Positions 1-5,039 are shown, counted from the first letter of the stretch. The stretch is DNA of 7,527 nt from Acidobacteriota bacterium (GCA_016210895.1 JACQTG010000076.1:1-7527), one strand, 5' to 3'. A program made the numbers and translations. The notes: generated from the letters alone by a model not told the origin.

Positions 1-174
1 CTCGATGTCCGGGGCCGCGAGTTCGTCAAGACCGGCGAGGAGCTGCTGGCGCGTGCCTTCTGCCACGAGATTGACCACCTGCACGGCAAACTCTTCATCC
101 ACCACCTCTCGGCGCTCAAGCGCGACCTCATCCGCCGCCGGGTGCGCAAGGCGGTCAAGGCCGGCGAGTGGTAG
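1..174 (+). CDS. def: Peptide deformylase, C-terminal fragment
   Basis: The window opens inside this gene; only the last 57 codons and the TAG stop are visible. Peptide deformylase is a cytosolic metalloenzyme that removes the formyl group from the N-terminal methionine of new proteins. The fragment contains the family's third motif, HEIDH, at visible residues 22-26 (bases 64-78). Its two histidines bind the metal and its glutamate is the catalytic base. It is followed by LHGKLFIHHLS, matching the usual 'DHLxGxLF' continuation. The basic tail (RDLIRRRVRKAVKAGEW) is a normal C-terminal helix for the family. Motifs I and II lie upstream, outside the window. def normally sits directly before fmt; here fmt begins about 3.7 kb downstream, after four other genes. 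The identification is firm; whether the rest of the gene is intact cannot be seen. Confidence 0.95.
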   Translation, partial: LDVRGREFVKTGEELLARAFCHEIDHLHGKLFIHHLSALKRDLIRRRVRKAVKAGEW

Positions 175-228
175 CAACGGGGAAGCCACCGATACACATT
201 GACAAATCAGATTGGAGGGTAGACAGCC

Positions 229-558
229 ATGCTGATTTCCACTACGCCGACCCTGGAAGGTAACCCGATTGCCCGCTACCTGGGTCTGGTGAGCGGCCAG
301 GCAATTCTCGGCGCCAACCTGTTCAAGGACCTCTTCGCCAGCATCCGCGACATCGTCGGCGGACGCTCCGCTGCTTACGAGAAGGAGCTGCGCAAGGCGC
401 AGGAGATTGCCCTGGAGGAGATGCGCGAGCAGGCGCGGGCGCTCGGCGCCACGGCCATCGTCGGCGCCGACCTCGACTACGAAACCATCAGCATCGGCGG
501 GGGCGGCGGGATGCTGATGGTGAGCGCCAGCGGCACGGCGGTGGTGTTGGAGCGCTGA
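229..558 (+). CDS. YbjQ/UPF0145 family protein (putative heavy-metal-binding fold)
   Basis: A 109-residue protein recognisable as the YbjQ/UPF0145 family, which is about this long and has no firmly established function; it is often annotated 'heavy-metal-binding domain' because of its fold. Visible hallmarks are the N-terminal hydrophobic strand with [14 protein letters not shown] (residues 11-24), a central helix starting [20 protein letters not shown], a charged helix ([20 protein letters not shown], about 50-69), then [15 protein letters not shown] and a glycine run before [11 protein letters not shown]. The protein is soluble with no signal peptide; members are thought to form ring-like oligomers. 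The ATG is set by a good Shine-Dalgarno, GGAGG at 214-218, ten bases upstream. It lies 54 nt after def and may share its transcript. A repeat module begins 13 bases after its stop. Confidence 0.9.
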   Translation: MLISTTPTLEGNPIARYLGLVSGQAILGANLFKDLFASIRDIVGGRSAAYEKELRKAQEIALEEMREQARALGATAIVGADLDYETISIGGGGGMLMVSASGTAVVLER

Positions 559-571
559 GACCACGCGGCTA

Positions 572-621
572 GGCGGGTGCCCCTTGGGAAGCCTCGGGGT
601 GAGCTCCGCACCTCTTCCGGA
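572..621. repeat. 50-bp intergenic repeat, copy 1 of 2
   Basis: This segment matches 3576-3625 at 45 of 50 positions with no gaps by manual alignment. It starts GGCGGGTGCCCC and ends CACCTCTTCCGGA. The CTCTTCCGGA end is a tag that recurs, sometimes with one change, in every spacer of the accessory region (1361-1370, 1481-1490, 2272-2281, 3616-3625). The copy occupies most of the spacer between the YbjQ-family gene and the next gene, and overlaps a spurious in-frame upstream ATG at 584. Confidence 0.85.
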
Positions 622-667
622 CGCGCAAACCCCTCTGGCGGATGCCCTGCGGCCCTTGCGGTTGCCC

Positions 668-1345
668 ATGACGGAACAAACGGCCCAGCTTGCGGCGGTC
701 CTGGCCGCACTCCAGAAATACGGCTTGCTGTTGCTCACCGATGCGCGGCTGCCGAGCGTGGCGGGCTTGGTGGCAGGCGAGGCCATTCATGGCTCCTGGT
801 GGGCGCATCCGGGGAGCCACTCCATCTTCCGGGTGGCGGTGGGACTGGCTGCCCACCCGCAGGTCACCTCGGTGAAACTCGTTTCCGGGAAGGTTACGTT
901 CCTCCACCGCAGGCTCTGGCCAGCGCTGGTGGCGGTGGCCGCGGCCGGCGAGCCCTGGCAGCGCAGTGCGCTCTCGCGCGCTGCCCGCGCGCTGCTGGCG
1001 CGAGTCGAGGGAGCGGGCCGCCTGCGCACCGACCGGCTGCCGGGTTACCGCGGGGGAAAGTCGAAGGCACTCAGTCGCGCGGCGCGAGAACTCGAGGACC
1101 GGATGCTGGTGCACGGGGAAGAGTTCCACACCGAAAGCGGCGCACACGCCAAGTGGCTCGAGAGTTGGGCGCACTGGGCGCGGCGGGTCGGCTTGCGCGG
1201 GAAGAAGCTCACGGCGGAAGCTGCCAAGAAACAGTTGACCGGCGTGGTGCGAGCCTTGAACGAGAAATTTCAGGCCCAGGCTTACTTGCCCTGGGAGCGA
1301 GGAAAGGTTGAGCAGCGGCGAGCACGGCCAACGTCACACGGATAA
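668..1345 (+). CDS. Uncharacterised 225-residue protein, possibly AlkZ-related
   Basis: I do not recognise a characterised function. With the ATG at 668 the product is 225 residues, cytosolic in appearance, with no signal peptide or membrane segment. Conserved-looking blocks are GEAIHGSWWAHPGSHSIF (38-55), KLVSGKVTFLHRRLWPALVAV (70-90, followed by an Ala-rich helix) and EEFHTESGAHAKWLESW (151-167), then a basic C-terminus. The GSWW...KLVSGKVTF...RRLWP layout loosely recalls proteins annotated 'AlkZ-related' (relatives of a DNA-glycosylase winged-helix family), but this is from memory and weak. The frame stays open up to an ATG at 584, but residues encoded by 584-621 lie inside a 50-bp repeat also found at 3576-3625, so that extension is rejected. 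No clear Shine-Dalgarno precedes 668, so the start is the least certain point. Repeat-filled spacers lie on both sides. Confidence 0.7.
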   Translation: MTEQTAQLAAVLAALQKYGLLLLTDARLPSVAGLVAGEAIHGSWWAHPGSHSIFRVAVGLAAHPQVTSVKLVSGKVTFLHRRLWPALVAVAAAGEPWQRSALSRAARALLARVEGAGRLRTDRLPGYRGGKSKALSRAARELEDRMLVHGEEFHTESGAHAKWLESWAHWARRVGLRGKKLTAEAAKKQLTGVVRALNEKFQAQAYLPWERGKVEQRRARPTSHG

Positions 1346-1400
1346 GCGCGTGCCGAGCACCTGTTCCGGACAACGGCGGTTGCCAAAGCTGTGAGCAGCC

Positions 1401-1462
1401 CGGCGACGAAGGCGATTGCTAGGCCCCGTTGCCGGGTGCGGATCAGCCTTCGTCGCCGCTAC
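1401..1462 (-). repeat. GTAG-palindrome (REP-like) element, copy 1
   Basis: Two perfectly complementary 13-bp arms, CGGCGACGAAGGC at 1401-1413 and GCCTTCGTCGCCG at 1446-1458, flank a 32-nt loop. CTAC (1459-1462) abuts the right arm, so on the minus strand the element reads GTAG, arm, loop, arm. The loop contains a small inner stem (CCCG TTGC CGGG). It sits in the 183-bp spacer before the TauE-type gene. The same spacer carries a TGGCGGG...CTCTTCTGGA remnant of the other repeat module at 1467-1490 and a CTGTTCCGGA tag at 1361-1370. I see nothing else in the spacer except the ribosome binding site of the next gene. Confidence 0.85.
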
Positions 1463-1528
1463 CGCGTGGCGGGCATGCGCCTCTTCTGGACAGATGAATT
1501 CACCTAGGGCGGGAGGAGGCTCTCTCAG

Positions 1529-2260
1529 GTGGAGCTGACGACGCTGTTGGTCTTGTGTGGGGCGGCGCTGGTAATCGCGGCGGTGGTTGTGGCCGGCGGC
1601 TTCGGGCTGGGCACGGCGCTGACACCACTGTTCCTTCTCGCCTACGACATCAAGACTGCGGTCTTCCTCGTCGCCGTCGTCCACTTCGCCAACGGGTTGT
1701 TCCGCCTGGGGCTCTTCCGCCAGAGTATCGAGGGCAGGATCGTGCGCCGGTTTGGTCTGGCCAGCATTCTGGGGGCGGTGTTGGGCTCGCTGCTGCAGAA
1801 GCAGGCGGGCTACACGGGGCTCGAATTCGGCCTGGGGGCGCTACTCATCGTTCTGGGTGGAATCGAGTTTCTGCCCAAGGAACGCCAGTGGCGGATCCCG
1901 CGGCGATTCGACCAAGCGGGCGGATTCTTGGCGGGACTGCTGGGCGGGCTGCTCGGCAACCAAGGGGCGCTGCGCAGCGGCTACCTGCTGAACTACGGCC
2001 TCAGCAAGGAGGCCTTTATCGCCACGGGGACGGCGATTGGCTGCCTGATTGACGCCAGCCGCATACCGGTTTACCTCGCCAGCTACCACGCGGAGTTCGC
2101 TGGCGCGTGGCCGTATCTGGCGGCGGTGATTGCGGCGGCATTTGCGGGGAATCTGGTGGGCCGGCGGCTGGTAGCGCGGCTGTCGCTGGTGTGGTTCCAC
2201 CGGCTGGTGGCGGGCTTGATTGTGCTCGCCGGCGTGACGATTGTATTGACAAAACTCTGA
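1529..2260 (+). CDS. TauE/SafE (TSUP) family membrane exporter
   Basis: A 243-residue polytopic inner-membrane protein of the sulfite exporter TauE/SafE (TSUP) family, which moves organic or inorganic anions (sulfite, sulfonates and related compounds). The substrate cannot be told from sequence. About eight hydrophobic segments are visible, roughly at residues 4-27, 29-55, 74-90, 97-115, 131-150, 160-185, 195-215 and 222-241, in two halves. The family's glycine-rich signatures occur in each half: GGFGLGTALTPLF (23-35) and GGLLGNQGALRSGYL (139-153). Length is typical for the family. The start is a GTG at 1529, supported by GGAGG at 1515-1519, nine bases upstream. The next gene is convergent. 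Spacers on both sides hold the repeat modules. No sulfur-metabolism neighbour is present to suggest a substrate. Confidence 0.88.
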   Translation: MELTTLLVLCGAALVIAAVVVAGGFGLGTALTPLFLLAYDIKTAVFLVAVVHFANGLFRLGLFRQSIEGRIVRRFGLASILGAVLGSLLQKQAGYTGLEFGLGALLIVLGGIEFLPKERQWRIPRRFDQAGGFLAGLLGGLLGNQGALRSGYLLNYGLSKEAFIATGTAIGCLIDASRIPVYLASYHAEFAGAWPYLAAVIAAAFAGNLVGRRLVARLSLVWFHRLVAGLIVLAGVTIVLTKL

Positions 2261-2285
2261 TAAGCCGATTGCTCTTCCGGAGTTC

Positions 2286-2313
2286 CCCGGTGGCGGGTGC
2301 CACCGGGCTCGGC
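2286..2313 (+). repeat. CCCGGTGGC hairpin module, copy 1 (possible terminator)
   Basis: A perfect 9-bp inverted repeat, CCCGGTGGC (2286-2294) and GCCACCGGG (2299-2307), encloses a GGGT loop and is followed by CTCGGC. It begins 26 bases after the TauE-type stop, preceded by the CTCTTCCGGA tag (2272-2281). In RNA it would be a very stable stem-loop and could end or protect the transcript, but there is no T-tract, so a classical intrinsic terminator is not supported. The CCACCGGGCTC(A/G)GC part recurs exactly or nearly so at 2430-2443 and 3651-3664. Confidence 0.7.
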
Positions 2314-2329
2314 GTATTGCTCCACAGAC

Positions 2330-2392
2330 CGACGACGAAGGCTGAAAGTGCACCCAGAGGGCCTGACACGCATCGGCCTTCGTCGCCGCTAC
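2330..2392 (-). repeat. GTAG-palindrome (REP-like) element, copy 2
   Basis: Arms CGACGACGAAGGC (2330-2342) and GCCTTCGTCGCCG (2376-2388) pair at 12 of 13 positions; the exception can form a G-T wobble. The loop is 33 nt, and CTAC (2389-2392) abuts the right arm, giving GTAG at the minus-strand 5' edge. The left flank shares 17 bp (2326-2342) with copy 3 at 3755-3771, and the right arm region shares 22 bp (2373-2394) with 3800-3821. The loop sequences are unrelated. The element lies between two convergent genes. Confidence 0.85.
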
Positions 2393-2396
2393 CACT

Positions 2397-2455
2397 TGGC
2401 GGGTGCCTTTCGACTTGGCTCAGGACAAGCCACCGGGCTCAGCACGAAGGGGAAG
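2397..2455. repeat. TGGCGGGTGCC / CTTGGCTCAGGACAAGCC repeat module
   Basis: This stretch directly follows REP-like copy 2. It begins TGGCGGGTGCC, like the 50-bp repeat at 572 and 3576, continues with CTTGGCTCAGGACAAGCC, a diverged counterpart of their CAAGGCTCGGGGTAAACTCC, and ends with CCACCGGGCTCAGC (2430-2443, identical to 3651-3664). Near-complementary ends CCTTTCG (2406-2412) and CGAAGGG (2445-2451) would close a long stem-loop. Bacterial intergenic repeats containing CTTCG...CTCAGGACA are a familiar type; that link is from memory. With the two preceding elements it accounts for most of the 225-bp spacer. Confidence 0.6.
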
Positions 2456-2485
2456 AATTGATTGGAGATGTCAGTCTTGGTGTGC

Positions 2486-3481
2486 CTAGCGGTTGCGGGC
2501 GGAGTTGCGCGCCAGAGCGGCGAATTGGGCGTCGTCGTCGGGGAGGAAGTAGCCCACGACGATGCCCATGGCACCTTCGGGCAGCGCCTTGCGCGTGTGG
2601 TTGTCGTAATAGGCGGTGACCTTGACGAGTTCACTCTGGCTCAGCCGGTAGCCACCACGCTCGGCAAAAGTGACGACGGGCATCGAGAGTATGAGGCCCT
2701 CGGGATTAAGGGTGGTGTGGAGGGTGGCGATTTCCTCGTTGCGGGTGGCGTTGGCGAGCACGAGGCGCTGGCCGTAGTCGTGCAAGTGCCCGCCGACGCC
2801 GAGCAGGAGACCTGAGTAGCGGAGCGTGAACTCGCCGCTGTGAATGTTTTCGCCCGGCTTCAGGTCATAGCCCGAGGGGCCGCACTCGCGCACATCAAAC
2901 CAGGCGGGATAGACATTCTGCAAGGGCGCCTCGGCATCTGTCGGGCGGCGGTACTCGACCCGGAGCTCCAGATAGGTGGAGGGATAGTTTGTGTCAGTGG
3001 GGTTGTAGAACATCGTGTTGACGCGGATGGGGTCGCCACGCGTGACGCGGTAGCCGAAGCCGGGCAGCGCCGGCCAGTCATTCATCTCCCCGCCCGAGCC
3101 GAAGATGTGCTCTTGCTTCGCCGGGCAGAGGAAGTCGGCGCGGGCGGTGTTGTAGACGGCGACGTGGTGGAGGAGTCTGCCGGGGAGTGGCGCGCCCGCG
3201 GCATTGACCAGCCGAGGATGGTAGGCGATGAGCCAACCGTCGAAGGGGATTTCGTAGAAGAAGTCGGGGGCCTGGGCGACCGCGTAGTGGTTGGAGCGCG
3301 CGGGCAGGTCGAGCGGGCCGACGCGAAGGGTCAGCACGTGCGCCGCCGGATCATCCTGAACGTCTAGCCTAGCCTCGGTGGCGGCCCGGTGGTGGGCCAT
3401 CTTGTGGTGCTCGTGCTGCGCGCAAAGAGGCAGTGCGCAGGCGAGCAGGGAGGATCCGAGCAAGAGGCTGAAACGTTTCAT
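2486..3481 (-). CDS. Secreted PHM-like protein (copper type II ascorbate-dependent monooxygenase-like)
   Basis: A 331-residue exported protein. Residues 1-22 (MKRFSLLLGSSLLACALPLCAQ) form a clear signal peptide with likely cleavage after CAQ, followed by a His-rich stretch, HEHHKMAHHR. The layout fits copper type II ascorbate-dependent monooxygenases, which hydroxylate substrates using two separate copper sites in two beta-sandwich domains. LLHHVAVYN (HH 105-106) resembles the first copper site, and GGHLHDYGQRLVL (H232, H234) plus GAMGIVVGYFLP (M305) resemble the His-X-His and Met ligands of the second. The third histidine of the first site is not obvious; Met157 in VNTMFYNPTD is the nearest equivalent. 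It could instead be a non-enzymatic relative. The start at 3481 puts the signal peptide first; the open frame up to 3712 is translated repeat DNA. A TATGAT box (minus strand, 3532-3527) is a possible -10, with no good -35. It is convergent with the TauE-type gene. Confidence 0.75.
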   Translation of the reverse strand: MKRFSLLLGSSLLACALPLCAQHEHHKMAHHRAATEARLDVQDDPAAHVLTLRVGPLDLPARSNHYAVAQAPDFFYEIPFDGWLIAYHPRLVNAAGAPLPGRLLHHVAVYNTARADFLCPAKQEHIFGSGGEMNDWPALPGFGYRVTRGDPIRVNTMFYNPTDTNYPSTYLELRVEYRRPTDAEAPLQNVYPAWFDVRECGPSGYDLKPGENIHSGEFTLRYSGLLLGVGGHLHDYGQRLVLANATRNEEIATLHTTLNPEGLILSMPVVTFAERGGYRLSQSELVKVTAYYDNHTRKALPEGAMGIVVGYFLPDDDAQFAALARNSARNR

Positions 3482-3575
3482 GATTGCCCCCGGCATTCGG
3501 TAGCGGTCAGCAAGTCTGCGCGGGCCATCATACGCCCAGAGTGCTGTTGCCACCAGGGGGCGAGCGTGTCCCGGT

Positions 3576-3625
3576 GGCGGGTGCCCCTCGGCAAGGCTCG
3601 GGGTAAACTCCGCACCTCTTCCGGA
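3576..3625. repeat. 50-bp intergenic repeat, copy 2 of 2
   Basis: Matches 572-621 at 45 of 50 positions. It begins the repeat-dense part of the 388-bp spacer between the divergent PHM-like gene and fmt. It is preceded by CCCGGTGGCGGGTGCC (from 3571), which also begins the hairpin at 2286, so the modules are joined in different orders in different spacers. The stretch 3482-3570 before it shows no repeat module; it should hold the promoter of the PHM-like gene. Confidence 0.85.
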
Positions 3626-3636
3626 CTGGGGAGTTT

Positions 3637-3664
3637 CCCGGTGACAGGTGCCACCGGGCTCAGC
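3637..3664. repeat. CCCGGTG hairpin module, copy 2
   Basis: Diverged copy of the hairpin at 2286-2313, in the same relation to a preceding CTCTTCCGGA tag (3616-3625) and GAGTT. CCCGGTG (3637-3643) and CACCGGG (3652-3658) can pair as 7 bp; the inner part of the stem seen in the other copy is degraded (GACAG in place of GCGGG). The segment ends with CCACCGGGCTCAGC, identical to 2430-2443. Confidence 0.65.
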
Positions 3665-3673
3665 GATAGGGCT

Positions 3674-3735
3674 GTAGCGGCGAGGAATGCCGGGATGGTT
3701 GGAAACCGGCACATGTCACGGCGCATTCCTCGCCG
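3674..3735 (+). repeat. GTAG-palindrome (REP-like) element, copy 4, with covarying arms
   Basis: GTAG (3674-3677) is followed directly by the arm CGGCGAGGAATGC (3678-3690), a 32-nt loop, and the perfectly complementary arm GCATTCCTCGCCG (3723-3735). Its arms differ from those of the other three copies at two positions (GAGGAATGC instead of GACGAAGGC), and both arms changed together, so pairing is preserved over all 13 bp. Unlike the other copies it has GTAG on the plus strand. With copy 3 it forms an inverted pair. Confidence 0.85.
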
Positions 3736-3758
3736 GATTGTCCGCCTCGAGAAGAGAC

Positions 3759-3819
3759 CGACGACGAAGGCAACGAATCCCTTGAGCTACCTCCGGCCCT
3801 CGGCCTTCGTCGCCGCTAC
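3759..3819 (-). repeat. GTAG-palindrome (REP-like) element, copy 3
   Basis: Arms CGACGACGAAGGC (3759-3771) and GCCTTCGTCGCCG (3803-3815) flank a 31-nt loop, and CTAC (3816-3819) abuts the right arm. Both outer flanks match copy 2 (17 bp and 22 bp shared), but the loop does not. It lies 50 bp upstream of the fmt start. Copies 4 and 3 face each other, with the GTAG tetranucleotides at the two outer edges of a 146-bp block (3674-3819). Confidence 0.85.
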
Positions 3820-3855
3820 CAAGGGCTTGGCCTACCCAAAGGGGGCGTGGGCGGG

Positions 3856-3861
3856 GATAAT
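3856..3861 (+). promoter_or_regulatory. Possible -10 box close to the fmt start
   Basis: GATAAT matches the sigma-70 -10 consensus at five of six positions and ends eight bases before the fmt ATG. If used, transcription would begin around 3868 and the fmt message would be almost leaderless. A -35 at 17-bp spacing (TACCCA, 3833-3838) matches only three of six, so this is a weak call. Confidence 0.25.
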
Positions 3862-3869
3862 GCGGGGCG

Positions 3870-4829
3870 ATGCGTGTGGTGTTTTGCGGGACGCCGGAGT
3901 TTGCCGTGCCCACGCTGGCGGCGTTGGTGCGGGAGAAGTTCGATGTCGCTGCGGTCATCACTCAGCCCGACCGGCCCAAGGGCCGCGGGCTGAGGCTGGC
4001 AGCACCCCCGGTGAAGCTGGCGGCACGGAAGCTCGGCCTGCGGGTCGAGCAGCCGGAAAAAGGGATGAAAGGGGAAGCCGGTCCGCGTCTGCTCGAGGAG
4101 CTCGGCCCGGAGGCGGTGGTCATCGTCGGCTACGGGCAAATCATCCCGGCGGAACTGCTCGAGCGGCCGCGGCACGGCTGGATCAACCTGCACGCCTCGC
4201 TGCTGCCAAAGTACCGCGGCGCAGCGCCGGTGAACTGGGCTCTCGTTCGCGGGGAGACGCGCACGGGCGTAACGACGATGCGGCTCGACGCCGGGCTCGA
4301 TACCGGGCCGATTTTTCTCCAGCGCGAAGAAGCCATCCGCGACGACGACACGGCGGTAACGCTCGGCGCGCGGCTGGCGGAACTCGGCGCAGAATTGATG
4401 GTCGAAACCTTACGCGGCCTCGCCGCGGGCACGCTTCAGCCGCGGCCGCAAGATGATGCCCAGGCGACGAAGGCGCCGCTGCTCAAGAAAGAGCACGGCC
4501 GGATTGATTGGAGCTGGCCCGCGCGGGACATCTCAAACCGCGTGCGGGGACTGGTGCCCTGGCCGGGCGCCTACACCAGCTTTCGCGGCGAGCTCTGCCA
4601 CGTCTGGTGGGCGGTGCCGGCCGAGCCGCCCGACGGGCACGCAGCCACGCCGGGGACTCTGGTGGTCGAGAGCGGCAAGCTCTACGTGGCGTGCGGCGCT
4701 GCGGGCTCGGAGTGGTTATCCGTGGAGGAGGTACAACTGGCGGGGCGCAAGCGCTGGACGGCGCGCGAGTTCATCAACGGACTGCACGTCAAAACCGGCG
4801 ACCGCTTCGAGCCGGCGACCGCGGAATAG
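3870..4829 (+). CDS. fmt: Methionyl-tRNA formyltransferase
   Basis: A 319-residue cytosolic enzyme that transfers a formyl group from 10-formyltetrahydrofolate to initiator Met-tRNA. It begins with the family's nucleotide-fold strand MRVVFCGTPEFAVPTL and TQPDRPKGRG (31-40). The active site is complete: Asn106 and His108 in INLHASLLPKYRGAAP, and Asp144 in LDAGLDTGP, the same numbers as in the E. coli enzyme. The C-terminal OB-fold tRNA-binding domain (about 205-319) opens with KKEHGRIDW and VRGLVPWPGAY. Length is typical. The ATG at 3870 fits the family N-terminus; only a weak GGGG (3864-3867) precedes it. def is about 3.7 kb upstream, and no rsmB, a frequent third partner, follows. The upstream spacer is full of repeats, so fmt needs its own promoter or read-through. 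Confidence 0.97.
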   Translation: MRVVFCGTPEFAVPTLAALVREKFDVAAVITQPDRPKGRGLRLAAPPVKLAARKLGLRVEQPEKGMKGEAGPRLLEELGPEAVVIVGYGQIIPAELLERPRHGWINLHASLLPKYRGAAPVNWALVRGETRTGVTTMRLDAGLDTGPIFLQREEAIRDDDTAVTLGARLAELGAELMVETLRGLAAGTLQPRPQDDAQATKAPLLKKEHGRIDWSWPARDISNRVRGLVPWPGAYTSFRGELCHVWWAVPAEPPDGHAATPGTLVVESGKLYVACGAAGSEWLSVEEVQLAGRKRWTAREFINGLHVKTGDRFEPATAE

Positions 4830-4878
4830 GCCGCAGTCGTTGGCGCTGCTACCCAGCCTAGAGTTCTGGAGTTCAAGA

Positions 4879-4897
4879 CACGGGCGGGATGCCCGTG
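4879..4897 (+). repeat. CACGGGC-GGGAT-GCCCGTG hairpin
   Basis: A perfect 7-bp inverted repeat with a five-base loop, 50 bp after the fmt stop, in the 210-bp spacer before rpe. Short palindromes of the form CACGGGC...GCCCGTG are common intergenic repeats in several GC-rich phyla (recalled, not searched). No T-tract follows, so terminator function is uncertain. It does not share sequence with the GTAG elements. No other copy is present in the window. Confidence 0.55.
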
Positions 4898-4924
4898 CCA
4901 GCCGGCGCGGGGGCGTGCTAGAAT
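4895..4924 (+). promoter_or_regulatory. Candidate promoter for rpe-bamD (extended -10)
   Basis: TAGAAT (4919-4924) matches five of six -10 positions and is preceded by TGC, giving an extended -10 (TGN). GTGCCA (4895-4900), 18 bp upstream, matches four of six -35 positions and overlaps the right arm of the hairpin. Transcription would start near 4931 and leave a leader of roughly 109 nt before rpe. I saw no riboswitch-like structure in that leader. Confidence 0.45.
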
Positions 4925-5039
4925 GGGGCGCGAGGAGAGGATGCCGAACTGCCTGGGATATAGCGTTGGCCGGTTCACCACCTGCGTCGACTCCCGAAAC
5001 ACCTCCAGCGTCGCTGTTCGTAGGTGGTTTTGACGACCG

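Noticed and set aside
199..225. TTGACA at 199-204 as a -35 box for the YbjQ-family gene
   Set aside because: No acceptable -10 lies 15-19 bp downstream; the position falls on the Shine-Dalgarno and the bases just before the ATG.
584..667. In-frame upstream ATG extending the uncharacterised protein by 28 residues
   Set aside because: Most of the extension (up to 621) is the 50-bp repeat also found at 3576-3625, and no ribosome binding site precedes it; the reading frame is open by chance.
569..1174. 201-codon minus-strand open frame
   Set aside because: It lies opposite the uncharacterised plus-strand gene and through the 50-bp repeat; its composition (Arg, Gln, His, Pro) is typical of an antisense shadow.
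2462..3367. Plus-strand open frames opposite the PHM-like gene
   Set aside because: The minus strand encodes a coherent secreted protein with signal peptide and copper-ligand motifs; the opposite frames show only low-complexity Gly/Val/Ala/Asp composition.
3482..3712. 77-residue N-terminal extension of the PHM-like protein
   Set aside because: It would place residues before a clear signal peptide, and it is translated from repeat modules (50-bp repeat, hairpin and part of a palindrome).
1401..3819. CRISPR array from the recurring palindromes
   Set aside because: Copies are hundreds of bases apart, separated by genes and in both orientations, with no regular spacers and no cas genes.
3389..4456. 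355-codon plus-strand open frame overlapping the PHM-like gene start and half of fmt
   Set aside because: It crosses the repeat-filled spacer and runs out of frame through fmt, which has all its catalytic residues; the product is Arg/Ala-rich, typical of a shadow frame in GC-rich DNA.
4835..4852. GTCGTTGGCGCTGCTAC as a decayed GTAG-palindrome half
   Set aside because: Only the CTAC and a loose resemblance to the arm are present, with an extra CTG between them and no partner arm; chance is the simpler explanation.
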